From: a bacterium
GTDB lineage: Bacteria; Bacteroidota; Ignavibacteria; Ignavibacteriales; Ignavibacteriaceae
Assembly (NCBI GenBank): GCA_016716565.1
Contig: JADJWC010000001.1
Coordinates: 1,178,001-1,242,000 of the forward strand
Reading direction: 5' to 3'
Length of the DNA: 64,000 bases
Positions 16,547 to 24,631 of the stretch are shown here, piece after piece (the stretch's first letter is position 1; each line of letters starts with the position of its first letter). The position numbers and the translations under genes are program-made. Below the pieces are notes generated by a model, which saw only the letters and a program-made list of their open reading frames with translations, ran no database searches and had not been told where the DNA came from.

Positions 16547-16576
16547 TTGACATTCTGTAAAATATTTTTATCTTTG
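16547..16576 (+). promoter_or_regulatory. Bacteroidota-type promoter of the integrase operon
   Basis: TTG at 16547-16549, a 19-base spacer and TATCTTTG at 16569-16576 match the TTG-N19-TAnnTTTG promoter known from Bacteroidota. The ATG of the first gene is 31 bases downstream. The 18-bp repeat ends only 5 bases before the TTG, so a protein bound to it could control transcription. Confidence 0.6.
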
Positions 16577-16607
16577 AAGTAGATATTAAAAACAATTTTA
16601 AGAGCAT

Positions 16608-16844
16608 ATGAAGTTTGTAAGTATTACACATTTTGCAGTCCTGAAAAAATGCAGTAGAGAAACGGTTTACAATGCTGAAAAGCGTGGTGAGGTAGAAATT
16701 GACCGCACTGCTGGAGTGCCAGTAATCCATTTAACAGAAAAAAATATGAATTGGAAGCCAGGACAAAATATGGGTAGACCAAAAAATAAAAGCGTTGATA
16801 TTATAAAGTCTGAAATCAAGAAAGAAATTGAAGGTAGAGTATGA
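16608..16844 (+). CDS. small helix-turn-helix protein, probable excisionase
   Basis: The 78-residue protein begins MKFVSITHFAVLKKCSRETV, a helix-turn-helix in which a Ser-Arg-Glu-Thr-Val recognition helix is followed by a wing (VEIDRTAGVPVIHL). It overlaps the integrase start by 4 bases (ATGA), so translation is coupled. It is the first gene of the right element and is most likely its recombination directionality factor or repressor. Assignment rests on the fold, size and position. Confidence 0.7.
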   Translation: MKFVSITHFAVLKKCSRETVYNAEKRGEVEIDRTAGVPVIHLTEKNMNWKPGQNMGRPKNKSVDIIKSEIKKEIEGRV

Positions 16845-18088
16845 AAGTGAAATTCTATCCAGAAAGAAAACCATCGAGAACAGGCGAATCGCTTATTTGG
16901 TGTTATGTGCGGGAAGCTAAAGACACACTATACTTAAATACTGGGCAAAAGATTAAACCTGAGTTATGGGACAGTAATTTGCAAAGAGGTAATCCACGTA
17001 TGACCAGAAATAATATCATCAAAGGTGATCTAAAAAGTCTGAATCAATATTTGGATAAGTTCGAAAGCAAGATTTATGACATCGAAAGACTTATAAGAGG
17101 TAAGCAACCCGATGCAGGATTTGGAATTGTATCAGATGCTATCAAAAATCAGTTTGATAAAAGAAAGGATGGCTTATTCGATATTTATGATGAGTTCTTA
17201 AAAATAAAGCGACAGGAAGTTTCTAAACCGGCTATTCAAAAACTGAATCGTATGAAAACCTTACTGGAAGAATATCAGAAAGTAAATGGTGAACGATTAG
17301 ATTTTGATAAGATCACCCCACTTTTCTTTTCAAAATTCTATTCTTTCTTGATCGAGAATAAAAAAATGCTGAACAATACTGCGAACAAGAATATTCAGTT
17401 CCTTAAAACATTTCTTATCTGGGCAAATAATAATGGTTATAGTGACAACAATAGCTACAAGACATTCAAGGGTAAATCAGAATCTACTGAAGTCATCTAC
17501 TTAAATGAAGTTGAATTGATGAAACTTTATAATGTCGAACTTGAGGAAGAAAGATTAAGACGAGTAAGAGATATTTTCGTGTTTCAATGCCTTACTGGTG
17601 TCAGGTATTCTGATATTAAAAATATATCAAGAGAAGATATTAAGAACTCAACTTGGAATGTAAGAACTCAAAAAACAAGACAGATAATTGAAATACCTCT
17701 TAATTCAGAAGCACTTTCAATTTTAGCAAAATACAGTGATTACCCACAACCGCTTCCAGTAATATCACTTCAGAAAATGAATACCTACCTGAAAGAACTG
17801 TGTGAGCTTGCAGAAATCAATGAATTGGTTAAGGAAGTTAGATATAAGGGTAATGATCGAATTGAAACTGTTTATAAAAAATATGAACTTATTGGAACAC
17901 ATACTGCTCGAAGAACGTTTGTTACAATCGCTTTGCAAAGGGGAATGAAACCCGAATATATCAGGAAAATTACTGGTCATTCTACAGCACGTATGATGGA
18001 GAAATATTTGAAAATTGATTTCAATCATTTGCGAGATGAAATGGATAGGGTATTTGGAAGTAGTCTGAGGCTTGTTAATAATAATTAG
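16841..18088 (+). CDS. tyrosine recombinase of the right element (CTnDOT-like, Arm-SAM5 type)
   Basis: The 415-residue protein has the arrangement seen in Bacteroidota mobile-element integrases: an N-terminal arm-binding domain (FYPERKPSRTGESLIWCYV...LYLNTGQKIKPELWD), a core-binding SAM-like domain, and a catalytic domain. Catalytic residues are Arg in TGVRYSD near residue 253, HTARRTF near 355, TGHSTARM near 378 and the Tyr of MMEKYLKI near 387. It lies about 450 bases inside the left att repeat. It is predicted to integrate the 17.7-kb element at the 3' end of tRNA-Ser. Confidence 0.95.
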   Translation: MKVKFYPERKPSRTGESLIWCYVREAKDTLYLNTGQKIKPELWDSNLQRGNPRMTRNNIIKGDLKSLNQYLDKFESKIYDIERLIRGKQPDAGFGIVSDAIKNQFDKRKDGLFDIYDEFLKIKRQEVSKPAIQKLNRMKTLLEEYQKVNGERLDFDKITPLFFSKFYSFLIENKKMLNNTANKNIQFLKTFLIWANNNGYSDNNSYKTFKGKSESTEVIYLNEVELMKLYNVELEEERLRRVRDIFVFQCLTGVRYSDIKNISREDIKNSTWNVRTQKTRQIIEIPLNSEALSILAKYSDYPQPLPVISLQKMNTYLKELCELAEINELVKEVRYKGNDRIETVYKKYELIGTHTARRTFVTIALQRGMKPEYIRKITGHSTARMMEKYLKIDFNHLRDEMDRVFGSSLRLVNNN

Positions 18089-18098
18089 ACTGATAAAG

Positions 18099-18266
18099 AT
18101 GTTGATGACAAAGAAAAATCAAAATAAACATCTGTTGAAAGCTAATTATAAAACAAAGGCTCAGGATACTTATCCAGTATCAGAACAGAAATTAAAAGGA
18201 ATAAGATGTGAAGTGGTAGTTCCATACAAGATAAAAACGAAAAAGAAGCGAATGCACATTAACTAA
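18099..18266 (+). CDS. possible small basic protein downstream of the integrase
   Basis: An ATG at 18099 gives 55 residues starting MLMTKKNQNKHLLKANYKTK and ending KTKKKRMHIN. The composition is very Lys-rich and no family is recognised. A further ATG upstream at 18072, inside the integrase, is possible. It may be non-coding; the only support is the open frame and its position directly after the integrase. Confidence 0.3.
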   Translation: MLMTKKNQNKHLLKANYKTKAQDTYPVSEQKLKGIRCEVVVPYKIKTKKKRMHIN

Positions 18267-18396
18267 AAAGTAATACGAACTTAGCAATAAAATAACCAAA
18301 TTTATTCATGAAAATTTAGTCCTTCTCTTGTGTCCCTTAAATGGGAGCCCGGATGGTTACTGGGTGCTTACACGAGGAAGGATTTTGTATTTAGTA

Positions 18397-19254
18397 ATGA
18401 AAGAAAAAGAGAATTTAATAAGTAAAAGATTGGATTTATTAAGTGGGAAAAGTAAAATAGAATATGAATCCGATATAGTAATTATTGCGACTAATTTACG
18501 TGCATTTATTTCATTTAGAATTGATAATTATATGCATCAAATTCCAGACTATAAATTTCTTCCTTTAAAGGAATGGGACGAAAAGAAAGGTTCCCTCTAC
18601 ACCGAAACCAATAAAAGATTTTCGGCTTTCGTTTTGAGGAAGCTTGCGCTAAACGAATTTGCTCCTTTTATGATTTCGGAAAAAGAATATATTGTAAAGG
18701 TTTGGGAATTGTTTGAAAATAATGCTGAAGAATTTTATAAAACTCTTGATGAGATTTTGTGCATCCTCGAACCAAAATTTGTTGAAGTTGTTGAGTATAA
18801 ACCTGATACTAAGACGAAGGAAAATAGAGAAAAGATGATTGAAGAAGAAACAAAAAAGAAAAACGAAAAAATAAATAATGGAGAACTCGCCAAAATATAT
18901 ACCGAATTATGTATTAAGATATATCCTCAGGAAATTAAATTAAAAGATTTAGCAAGAATCAAAGGTAGCAAATCAACATGGTCAAGAAGTTTACGACGCA
19001 GAGAATTTTTGTTTGGTGTGGTGAGTTATATTGAAAAAAAATTGACTAATAGCAAAATAGATTCGAATACAGAAGTTCAATTATCAGAGGTTAAGGAAAA
19101 TATTGTCTCCAGAATAGCCAAACTTGAGAAAAAGAAGAAAAATAAGAGAGGCACTGAAATTTTATCAGATAATATGGATAATGAAGTGGACAAACCTACC
19201 TACGAACAAAAAGAGACTACAAACAATTTTATTGATAACATCGAGCTTGATTGA
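18397..19254 (+). CDS. unknown element protein
   Basis: From the ATG at 18397 the protein has 285 residues (MKEKENLISKRLDLLSGKSK onward); a longer frame reaches back to 18328 without a good start. The first 130 residues are mostly helical, residues about 135-165 are a Lys/Glu-rich linker, and residues about 170-215 (AKIYTELCIKIYPQEIKLKD then RIKGSKSTWSRSLRRREFL) resemble a helix-turn-helix, which suggests DNA binding. The tail is charged. I do not recognise the family. The helix-turn-helix suggests a regulator or replication-related protein of the element. Confidence 0.6.
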   Translation: MKEKENLISKRLDLLSGKSKIEYESDIVIIATNLRAFISFRIDNYMHQIPDYKFLPLKEWDEKKGSLYTETNKRFSAFVLRKLALNEFAPFMISEKEYIVKVWELFENNAEEFYKTLDEILCILEPKFVEVVEYKPDTKTKENREKMIEEETKKKNEKINNGELAKIYTELCIKIYPQEIKLKDLARIKGSKSTWSRSLRRREFLFGVVSYIEKKLTNSKIDSNTEVQLSEVKENIVSRIAKLEKKKKNKRGTEILSDNMDNEVDKPTYEQKETTNNFIDNIELD

Positions 19255-19279
19255 ATTTTAATTATTCATTGGTTGAAAA

Positions 19280-19303
19280 AAGTTTCAGTCAAATCTGAAA
19301 CTT
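19280..19303. other. hairpin downstream of the 18397-19254 gene
   Basis: AAGTTTCAG (19280-19288) pairs with CTGAAACTT (19295-19303) around a 6-base loop. There is an A-run on the left and no T-run on the right, so it is not a clear terminator for the plus-strand gene that ends at 19254. Confidence 0.4.
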
Positions 19304-19389
19304 GTAAGATTATAAATCCTTTCCCTTTATCCAATTTTCAAAATTACCCAATCTTTTTCCAGCTCAATTCTGAAACAATATTCTACTAA

Positions 19390-19523
19390 TAGCGATTAGA
19401 TGTAAAAGTCCTTTCAAATAGTTGTTAATAAATGAAAAGCCGGTTGTCTAATCGCTAACAAGACTTGCCGGCTTTTCTATTATAAAACAAAATCGGCTCG
19501 CACCTTTAGTAGAGGTTGAGCCG
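19390..19523 (+). ncRNA. putative structured RNA with an H-type pseudoknot
   Basis: Three stems are visible. TAGCGATTAGA (19390-19400) pairs with TCTAATCGCTA (19447-19457), 11 bp. AAAAGCCGG (19435-19443), inside that loop, pairs with CCGGCTTTT (19468-19476) outside it, so the two stems form a pseudoknot or exclude each other. A third hairpin, CGGCTC (19494-19499) with GAGCCG (19518-19523), has an additional inner ACCT/AGGT pairing. The region lies in the gap 19255-19553, before a small operon starting at 19554. It could be a leader regulating that operon, a terminator-antiterminator, or an independent RNA. Confidence 0.45.
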
Positions 19524-19553
19524 AAAATCCTTAAGACGAAAGGATAAATGATA

Positions 19554-19724
19554 ATGGACGAACGCAAACTTAACTCATCAGCTTCTAAGAAGCAACTCAA
19601 ACTCCGCTATCGGAATCGCAAGTTCAAATACCTGAACAAACTTAACAATCACAGAATCCAGCGAATAAAAAATTACATTTTAACTCGCCTTTACCTACAA
19701 CAGCTGCGAAGGTTAGCACGATGA
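19554..19724 (+). CDS. small very basic protein (56 residues)
   Basis: An ATG at 19554 with AGGA 9 bases upstream opens a 56-residue frame beginning MDERKLNSSASKKQLKLRYR and ending LYLQQLRRLAR. More than a third of the residues are Lys or Arg. It overlaps the next gene by 4 bases (ATGA), which supports translation. An in-frame ATG at 19548 is too close to the ribosome binding site. I do not recognise the family; nucleic acid binding is plausible from the charge. Confidence 0.5.
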   Translation: MDERKLNSSASKKQLKLRYRNRKFKYLNKLNNHRIQRIKNYILTRLYLQQLRRLAR

Positions 19725-19906
19725 AAAATCTTACCCCAATAAAAGCAATTCGCAAACATTGCCTGGAGTGTTCTTCTGGTAATAAAGGTGGAGTGAAGAA
19801 TTGCATAATTCCAGACTGCCCTTTATACTTTTTCCGTTTAGTAAAAATCCAAATCGCCGGGGAATTGGTAACAAGCACGCAGTTATTAAAAAAAATCGTT
19901 AGTTGA
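19721..19906 (+). CDS. small cysteine-rich (zinc-binding-like) mobile-element protein
   Basis: The 61-residue protein has the pattern IRKHCLECSSG, then KNCIIPDCPLYFFR: four Cys that could bind one metal ion. This pattern is shared by many short phage and integrative-element proteins of unknown function (KAIRxxCLxCxxG...CxxxxCPLYxxR). Translation appears coupled to the preceding small gene by the ATGA overlap. Confidence 0.65.
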   Translation: MKNLTPIKAIRKHCLECSSGNKGGVKNCIIPDCPLYFFRLVKIQIAGELVTSTQLLKKIVS

Positions 19907-19943
19907 GTTCAGTTTTAAGAGTTAAAAACGAAAGATAGAAGTT

Positions 19944-20228
19944 ATGAACAACAACAAAATAATTCTGATTTCACTTTCACATGATGAACTAAGAGAAATT
20001 ATTCAAGATGCGGTAAAGCAAGAACTGAATCTCAAAAAAGAAAGAGAACTTCTTTCGTTCAAAGAGACTTGTGAGTTCTTAGGATGCTCAGCGAGTGCCC
20101 TCTTCAAATGGAAGGCGGAAAACAGACTGCCATATCGGAAGATTGGAAAAAGGGTGATGTTCCACCGGGAAGAGATACTTGCAGCTATGAAAGAAAGTAA
20201 TTACAAAAAGTTTCAGGAAATAAAATGA
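19944..20228 (+). CDS. helix-turn-helix (excisionase/HTH_17-like) DNA-binding protein
   Basis: The 94-residue protein has a helical N-terminus (SHDELREIIQDAVKQELNL) followed by a typical helix-turn-helix: LLSFKETCEFLGCSASALFK, then LPYRKIGKRVMFHREEILAA. In Bacteroidota mobile elements such proteins precede replication or mobilisation genes. Its stop overlaps the start of the polymerase-like gene by 4 bases (ATGA), so both are probably made together. Confidence 0.8.
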   Translation: MNNNKIILISLSHDELREIIQDAVKQELNLKKERELLSFKETCEFLGCSASALFKWKAENRLPYRKIGKRVMFHREEILAAMKESNYKKFQEIK

Positions 20229-21646
20229 AGCCAAAGAATTCGCTGGAACATTTTTTCTTCTTTAACAAAAAAATCTGCTCGGTTGCTCCTTATTGTTCCA
20301 TATTATTGCTGACAGATATACTTTTTAATCAATTAAACCGATCAACAAGAAATATTGAGATAAGGAAACTTGCACTAAATAATATTCTGTCCAATCTGTT
20401 TATAGCGCATTGGCACGGCAGATACATTGTTATATCAAAATCACCAAACACCTACACAAACTACTCTTGGTATGGACTTAAACATTATACCTACAGATCA
20501 ATTATTGAATGGATTGAAATACTAATAAGCAATGGTTACATAAATCAGGCTATTGGATTCTATGACAACGAAAAAGGGAAGGGGAAAAGGAGCAGAATAA
20601 ATGCAAGCGAGAAATTGCTCCGAGAATCAAAAGGACTGAAGAATAGTGAAAGAGACAGCTTTTCATCACATCCGTATTCCAAGAATATTATTTTGAAGGA
20701 AGAGGGACTATTGAGATACACACCTTCAGGTAAGCTAATAGGGAAGATAAAATTTTTAGACGAATACAATGAATTTATAAGAGATGCCCGAATTTTTTTT
20801 CTGTGTGATCCGAATTTTTTTTCTTCCTCTCGTTCTCTTTCATCTCTCGATTCTGTTATCTCTATCTATCATCTCATCGAATTGGAGGCAGGCACGGAAG
20901 ACCAACACACGGGCTACGCACCGATCAAAGTTCAACCAGGCATACAGCACCCAACCATTATCCCAGAGCACTCAGGTAACCCGTTACTAATAACAGCAGA
21001 GACTAACTCATTAAGCTATAAGGAAATAGACGGACAATTATATCGTGTATTTAATGACGGAAAATTTACACGAGGTGGAAGATTTTATGGGAGTTTCTAT
21101 CAGCAGTTAGATGAGGCAGACAGAGCCAAGATTTTAATAAATGATTCACCGGTTGTCGAAGTGGATTATTCAGGATTTCATCTCAATATGCTCTATCATT
21201 TAATTGGAAAACAATTTGATGGAGATCCGTATTCTGCCGTTGATAGACCGGAAGTAAGAGATATTCTAAAAACGTTGTGTTTAATAGTAATCAACACTAA
21301 AGATACTACTCAAGCATTGAGGGCGCTCAGGGATGTCATAAGAAAAGATTGGAAGTTGAAGAAACTGAAGCAAAAATATCAACTGGACGAAAAAGATTTG
21401 CTAGGAAAATTTGAAAGCGTTCATTCTGAAATATCAAGGTTCTTCTGTAGCAGAGTTGGATTGGAGCTAATGTATTTGGATTCCGAAATAGCAGAAACAA
21501 TATTGAAACACTTTACCAGGAGGGGAATCCCATGTCTATGCGTTCACGATTCTTTCCTTGTTCCCAGCCAGTATGAAGATGAACTAAAAAATGTAATGAA
21601 GACTATATATAAAAAGTATATTGGATTTGAACCCAAGTTAAAATAA
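20225..21646 (+). CDS. family A polymerase-like protein of a mobile element (TV-Pol-like)
   Basis: The 473-residue protein contains two motifs in the order and spacing of a family A DNA polymerase or T7-like RNA polymerase palm. The motif A-like VVEVDYSGFHLNMLY is near residue 317 and the motif C-like CLCVHDSFLVP near residue 438, each with the metal-binding Asp. Between them, near residue 365, lies ALRALRDVIRKDWK, in the place of the fingers. I see no exonuclease domain. Transposon- and virus-associated TV-Pols are a described family of this kind; I assign it there by motif pattern. The N-terminal 250 residues are unassigned and include a Ser-rich stretch near 200. It may replicate the element or prime its replication. 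Confidence 0.6.
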   Translation: MKPKNSLEHFFFFNKKICSVAPYCSILLLTDILFNQLNRSTRNIEIRKLALNNILSNLFIAHWHGRYIVISKSPNTYTNYSWYGLKHYTYRSIIEWIEILISNGYINQAIGFYDNEKGKGKRSRINASEKLLRESKGLKNSERDSFSSHPYSKNIILKEEGLLRYTPSGKLIGKIKFLDEYNEFIRDARIFFLCDPNFFSSSRSLSSLDSVISIYHLIELEAGTEDQHTGYAPIKVQPGIQHPTIIPEHSGNPLLITAETNSLSYKEIDGQLYRVFNDGKFTRGGRFYGSFYQQLDEADRAKILINDSPVVEVDYSGFHLNMLYHLIGKQFDGDPYSAVDRPEVRDILKTLCLIVINTKDTTQALRALRDVIRKDWKLKKLKQKYQLDEKDLLGKFESVHSEISRFFCSRVGLELMYLDSEIAETILKHFTRRGIPCLCVHDSFLVPSQYEDELKNVMKTIYKKYIGFEPKLK

Positions 21647-21723
21647 TAGCCAAGAGAAAAGTGTTAGTAAAGAGAAATTTTCTTAAAAATATTATTAGAT
21701 TTGGCTTAAAAATATGCGACAAA

Positions 21724-22005
21724 ATGAAAGCTAAAGTAAAGCAACTTATTGAAAATAAAAGAGATGAGCTTACCTATACCGGTAATATTGCGGGAAGAAT
21801 TGAAAAACCTGTTAAAATAACTAAAGTATCAGATGCAAAGAGACTCCTGTCAAAACTTATTTATAAACTTCAGACAGGTGAAATAACAGGACAGGAAGCC
21901 AAGGACTTGACTTATCTTCTAATAAGTTATGTAAATATTGTGAAGGAGATAGAAATTGAAAACCGATTAAAATCACTTGAGGAGAAAATAAGCAATGAGG
22001 AGTAA
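21724..22005 (+). CDS. unknown helical protein
   Basis: I use the ATG at 21724 (93 residues) instead of a GTG at 21661. The sequence MKAKVKQLIENKRDELTYTG starts a short ordered part, and residues 30-93 are two long helices ending in a coiled-coil-like NRLKSLEEKISNEE. It overlaps the next gene by 11 bases. No family is recognised. Confidence 0.5.
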   Translation: MKAKVKQLIENKRDELTYTGNIAGRIEKPVKITKVSDAKRLLSKLIYKLQTGEITGQEAKDLTYLLISYVNIVKEIEIENRLKSLEEKISNEE

Positions 22006-22210
22006 CTTAGAGAAACGTTTAGAAAAGCTTGAAAAAGCTATTGTAAAAATACTTAATCCGAATTACGATAAAGGAGAACTAATTGTGGTATTGCCTGATC
22101 ATGGCGAAACACTTGAACAAAAAATAGCTGAAAGAGAAAGAGAACTTGGACATAGAATAAACAGAAATAAAGTTTTATACGTCTCTATTGAAGGGATTAC
22201 GAAATTCTGA
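21995..22210 (+). CDS. unknown small protein with N-terminal coiled coil
   Basis: A 71-residue protein. Residues 4-20 are a short heptad helix (LEKRLEKLEKAIVKIL), followed by the strand ELIVVLPDHGE and a helix rich in Glu and Arg. Its start overlaps the preceding gene by 11 bases and a GAGGAG-like sequence lies just upstream. Function unknown. Confidence 0.5.
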   Translation: MRSNLEKRLEKLEKAIVKILNPNYDKGELIVVLPDHGETLEQKIAERERELGHRINRNKVLYVSIEGITKF

Positions 22211-22551
22211 ATCTTGATATAACCACTTGATTTTATTTGTCTCATTCTTTCCAAAATGAATTGTTAGCTTTTCAATTATTAGATGCTGATATGAATTGAC
22301 CACTTCTCTGTATATTTATTCGGGAACAGCACCAACAGTGAAAGACATAGTAACTACTATAGCTTTGAGCATATCTTTCTAAATCAAATTTTTTCTGGAA
22401 TTTTATAGAATAAAAGTTTTGTAATACTTATTTTTACAAATAAAATTACAGACACGCTTTGTTACACATCGAACAGAGGCCTTCCAAAACTTAGAGTTGG
22501 TATTGAAATAATGATCAACCACATAAATTTTTCATAAATAGGGAGAATACA
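22211..22551. other. intergenic stretch with no recognisable feature
   Basis: The 341 bases before the restriction-modification genes have no convincing frame, tRNA or strong hairpin. GGGAGAAT just before 22552 is the ribosome binding site of the next gene. The promoter of the restriction operon probably lies here but I cannot place it. Confidence 0.5.
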
Positions 22552-22857
22552 ATGACTTCACCAACAATACTCACGGATAATAAATGGAAACTGGATTTGA
22601 GAAAAAGAAAGTATATGGGTTTATTCTTAGTGCCGAGACAAGTATTTGAAGCAACAAATGTTAATGATGGAACAAAAAGACTATTGTCATTCAAATTCAA
22701 TACAGCAATAAAATTAAGAGGGACTGCTTCAATAACAAGCGGTAGGGAAATATCAATTCCGAAGCATCTACAGCATTACTTTGAGGAAGCTGATTGGTTT
22801 GAGTGTGAGATTCTTGATAACACATTATATGAAAAAGTAACTTTGGATATTTATTGA
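22552..22857 (+). CDS. unknown small protein at the start of the type I restriction operon
   Basis: The 101-residue protein begins MTSPTILTDNKWKLDLRKRK. Near residue 62 it has SITSGREISIPKHLQHYFEE, which loosely resembles the AbrB-type swapped hairpin (S-x-GR-x-x-IPK), so it might be a small DNA-binding regulator. It is followed by hsdM after one base, so the two are in one operon. The family is not certain. Confidence 0.55.
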   Translation: MTSPTILTDNKWKLDLRKRKYMGLFLVPRQVFEATNVNDGTKRLLSFKFNTAIKLRGTASITSGREISIPKHLQHYFEEADWFECEILDNTLYEKVTLDIY

Positions 22858-22858
22858 T

Positions 22859-24625
22859 ATGAACAACTTCAGAGAAAAAGCGAATTTCATTTGGTCTATT
22901 GCAGACCTTTTAAGAGGACATTATAAACAAGCTGATTACGGGAAAGTTATTCTACCTTTTGCTGTATTAAGAAGATTGGATATTGTATTAGAGCCAACCA
23001 AGAAACAAGTCCTTGAAGCCTATCAAAAGCATAAACAAAAAAAACCGGAAGTTATAGAACCTATTCTTAATGGAATTGCAAAAGTAAAATTTCATAACCA
23101 TAGCAAGTTCGATTTTAACGAACTCGCCAAAGACCACGACAATGTTGCGGCAAATCTCCGAAATTACATAAACGGTTTCTCAATCAGTGCCAAAGAAATA
23201 ATTGATTACTTCAGTTTTGAAGACCAAATTAAAAAACTTGATGAATATGATTTGTTATATCTGGTAATAAAACATTTTGCTAATGCTAAGGATAAATTTG
23301 AAGTAAAAGAACCGATGGAAATGGGTTATGTCTTTGAAGAACTAATCAGAAAATTTGCGGAAATATCAAATGAAACGGCAGGAGAACATTTTACTCCACG
23401 TGAGGTTATACGCTTAATGGTTAATCTTCTATTTGCTAACGATAAAAACATTTTAAGAAAAGAAGGAATTGTTAAAACTCTCTATGACCCTGCTTGCGGA
23501 ACAGGAGGAATGCTTTCAGTTGCCGATGAATATCTACACGAATTAAATCCCGGAGCGAGATTAGAATTATTCGGACAAGAAATAAATCCTGAATCATATG
23601 CAATCTGCAAATCTGATATGCTGATTAAAGGACAAAATCCTTCCAACATAAAATTTGGAAATAGTTTTAGCCAGGATGGATTACCGGACGAACATTTTGA
23701 CTATATGCTGAGTAATCCACCTTTCGGTGTAGATTGGAAAAAAGCTCAGAAGTATATCAAAGACGAATATGATAATAAAGGATTCGCAGGAAGATTTGGT
23801 GCTGGTCTTCCTTCGATCAGCGATGGTTCTCTTCTGTTTCTACAGCATATGATAAGTAAAATGAAACGAGGTTCTGGTGGAAGCCGAATTGGAATCGTCT
23901 TCAATGGATCGCCATTGTTTAGTGGAGGTGCAGGTAGCGGACCAAGTGACATACGTAAATGGATAATTGAAAATGATATGCTCGAAGCGATAATAGCAAT
24001 GCCAGATCAGTTATTTTACAATACAGGTATATCAACTTACATCTGGATTGTAACGGACAGAAAAAGACCAGAGCGTAAAGGGAAAGTGCAGCTTATAAAT
24101 GCTACCGGTTCTGAATGGCCAGAGGGAGATAAAAATAATCCTTTTTATATAAAGATGAGCAGGAGCTTAGGAAATAAAAGAAAAGAAATTGGTGATGGCA
24201 GAGACGGAAAACCATATCAGATAAAAACCATTACTGAGATTTATGAAGCATTTGAAGATGGAGAATACTCAAAAGTATTTGACAATGATGATTTTGGATA
24301 TACCAGAATAACCATTGAACGACCCAAGAGAAATGAAAAAGGAGAAATTGAATTAGATAAAAAAGGTAATCAAGTTCCTGATTCAGAATTAAGAGATTAT
24401 GAAAACGTTCCATTGAAAGAAGAAATAGAAGAATATTTCAAAAGAGAAGTTCTGCCTCATATACCTGATGCCTGGATTGATCACAGTAAGACTAAAGTTG
24501 GTTATGAAATCAACTTCACCAAATATTTTTACAAGTATAAACCACTCCGAAGTCTGGACGAAATCAAAAAAGAAATTTTAGCACTTGAAGAAGAAACCAA
24601 AGATTCATTAAAAGAATTATTATGA
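22859..24625 (+). CDS. hsdM: type I restriction-modification methyltransferase subunit (HsdM)
   Basis: This 588-residue N6-adenine methyltransferase has an N-terminal helical HsdM domain (FIWSIADLLRGHYKQADYGK, a typical beginning), the GEHFTPREVIRLMVNLLF segment near residue 176, motif I YDPACGTGGMLS near 208, and catalytic motif IV NPPFGVDW near 286. Its partners in the locus are HsdS at 26493 and HsdR at 28936. The complex methylates host DNA and, with HsdR, cuts unmodified DNA. Two non-restriction genes separate hsdM from hsdS and hsdR. Confidence 0.97.
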   Translation: MNNFREKANFIWSIADLLRGHYKQADYGKVILPFAVLRRLDIVLEPTKKQVLEAYQKHKQKKPEVIEPILNGIAKVKFHNHSKFDFNELAKDHDNVAANLRNYINGFSISAKEIIDYFSFEDQIKKLDEYDLLYLVIKHFANAKDKFEVKEPMEMGYVFEELIRKFAEISNETAGEHFTPREVIRLMVNLLFANDKNILRKEGIVKTLYDPACGTGGMLSVADEYLHELNPGARLELFGQEINPESYAICKSDMLIKGQNPSNIKFGNSFSQDGLPDEHFDYMLSNPPFGVDWKKAQKYIKDEYDNKGFAGRFGAGLPSISDGSLLFLQHMISKMKRGSGGSRIGIVFNGSPLFSGGAGSGPSDIRKWIIENDMLEAIIAMPDQLFYNTGISTYIWIVTDRKRPERKGKVQLINATGSEWPEGDKNNPFYIKMSRSLGNKRKEIGDGRDGKPYQIKTITEIYEAFEDGEYSKVFDNDDFGYTRITIERPKRNEKGEIELDKKGNQVPDSELRDYENVPLKEEIEEYFKREVLPHIPDAWIDHSKTKVGYEINFTKYFYKYKPLRSLDEIKKEILALEEETKDSLKELL

Positions 24626-24631
24626 TGGAAT

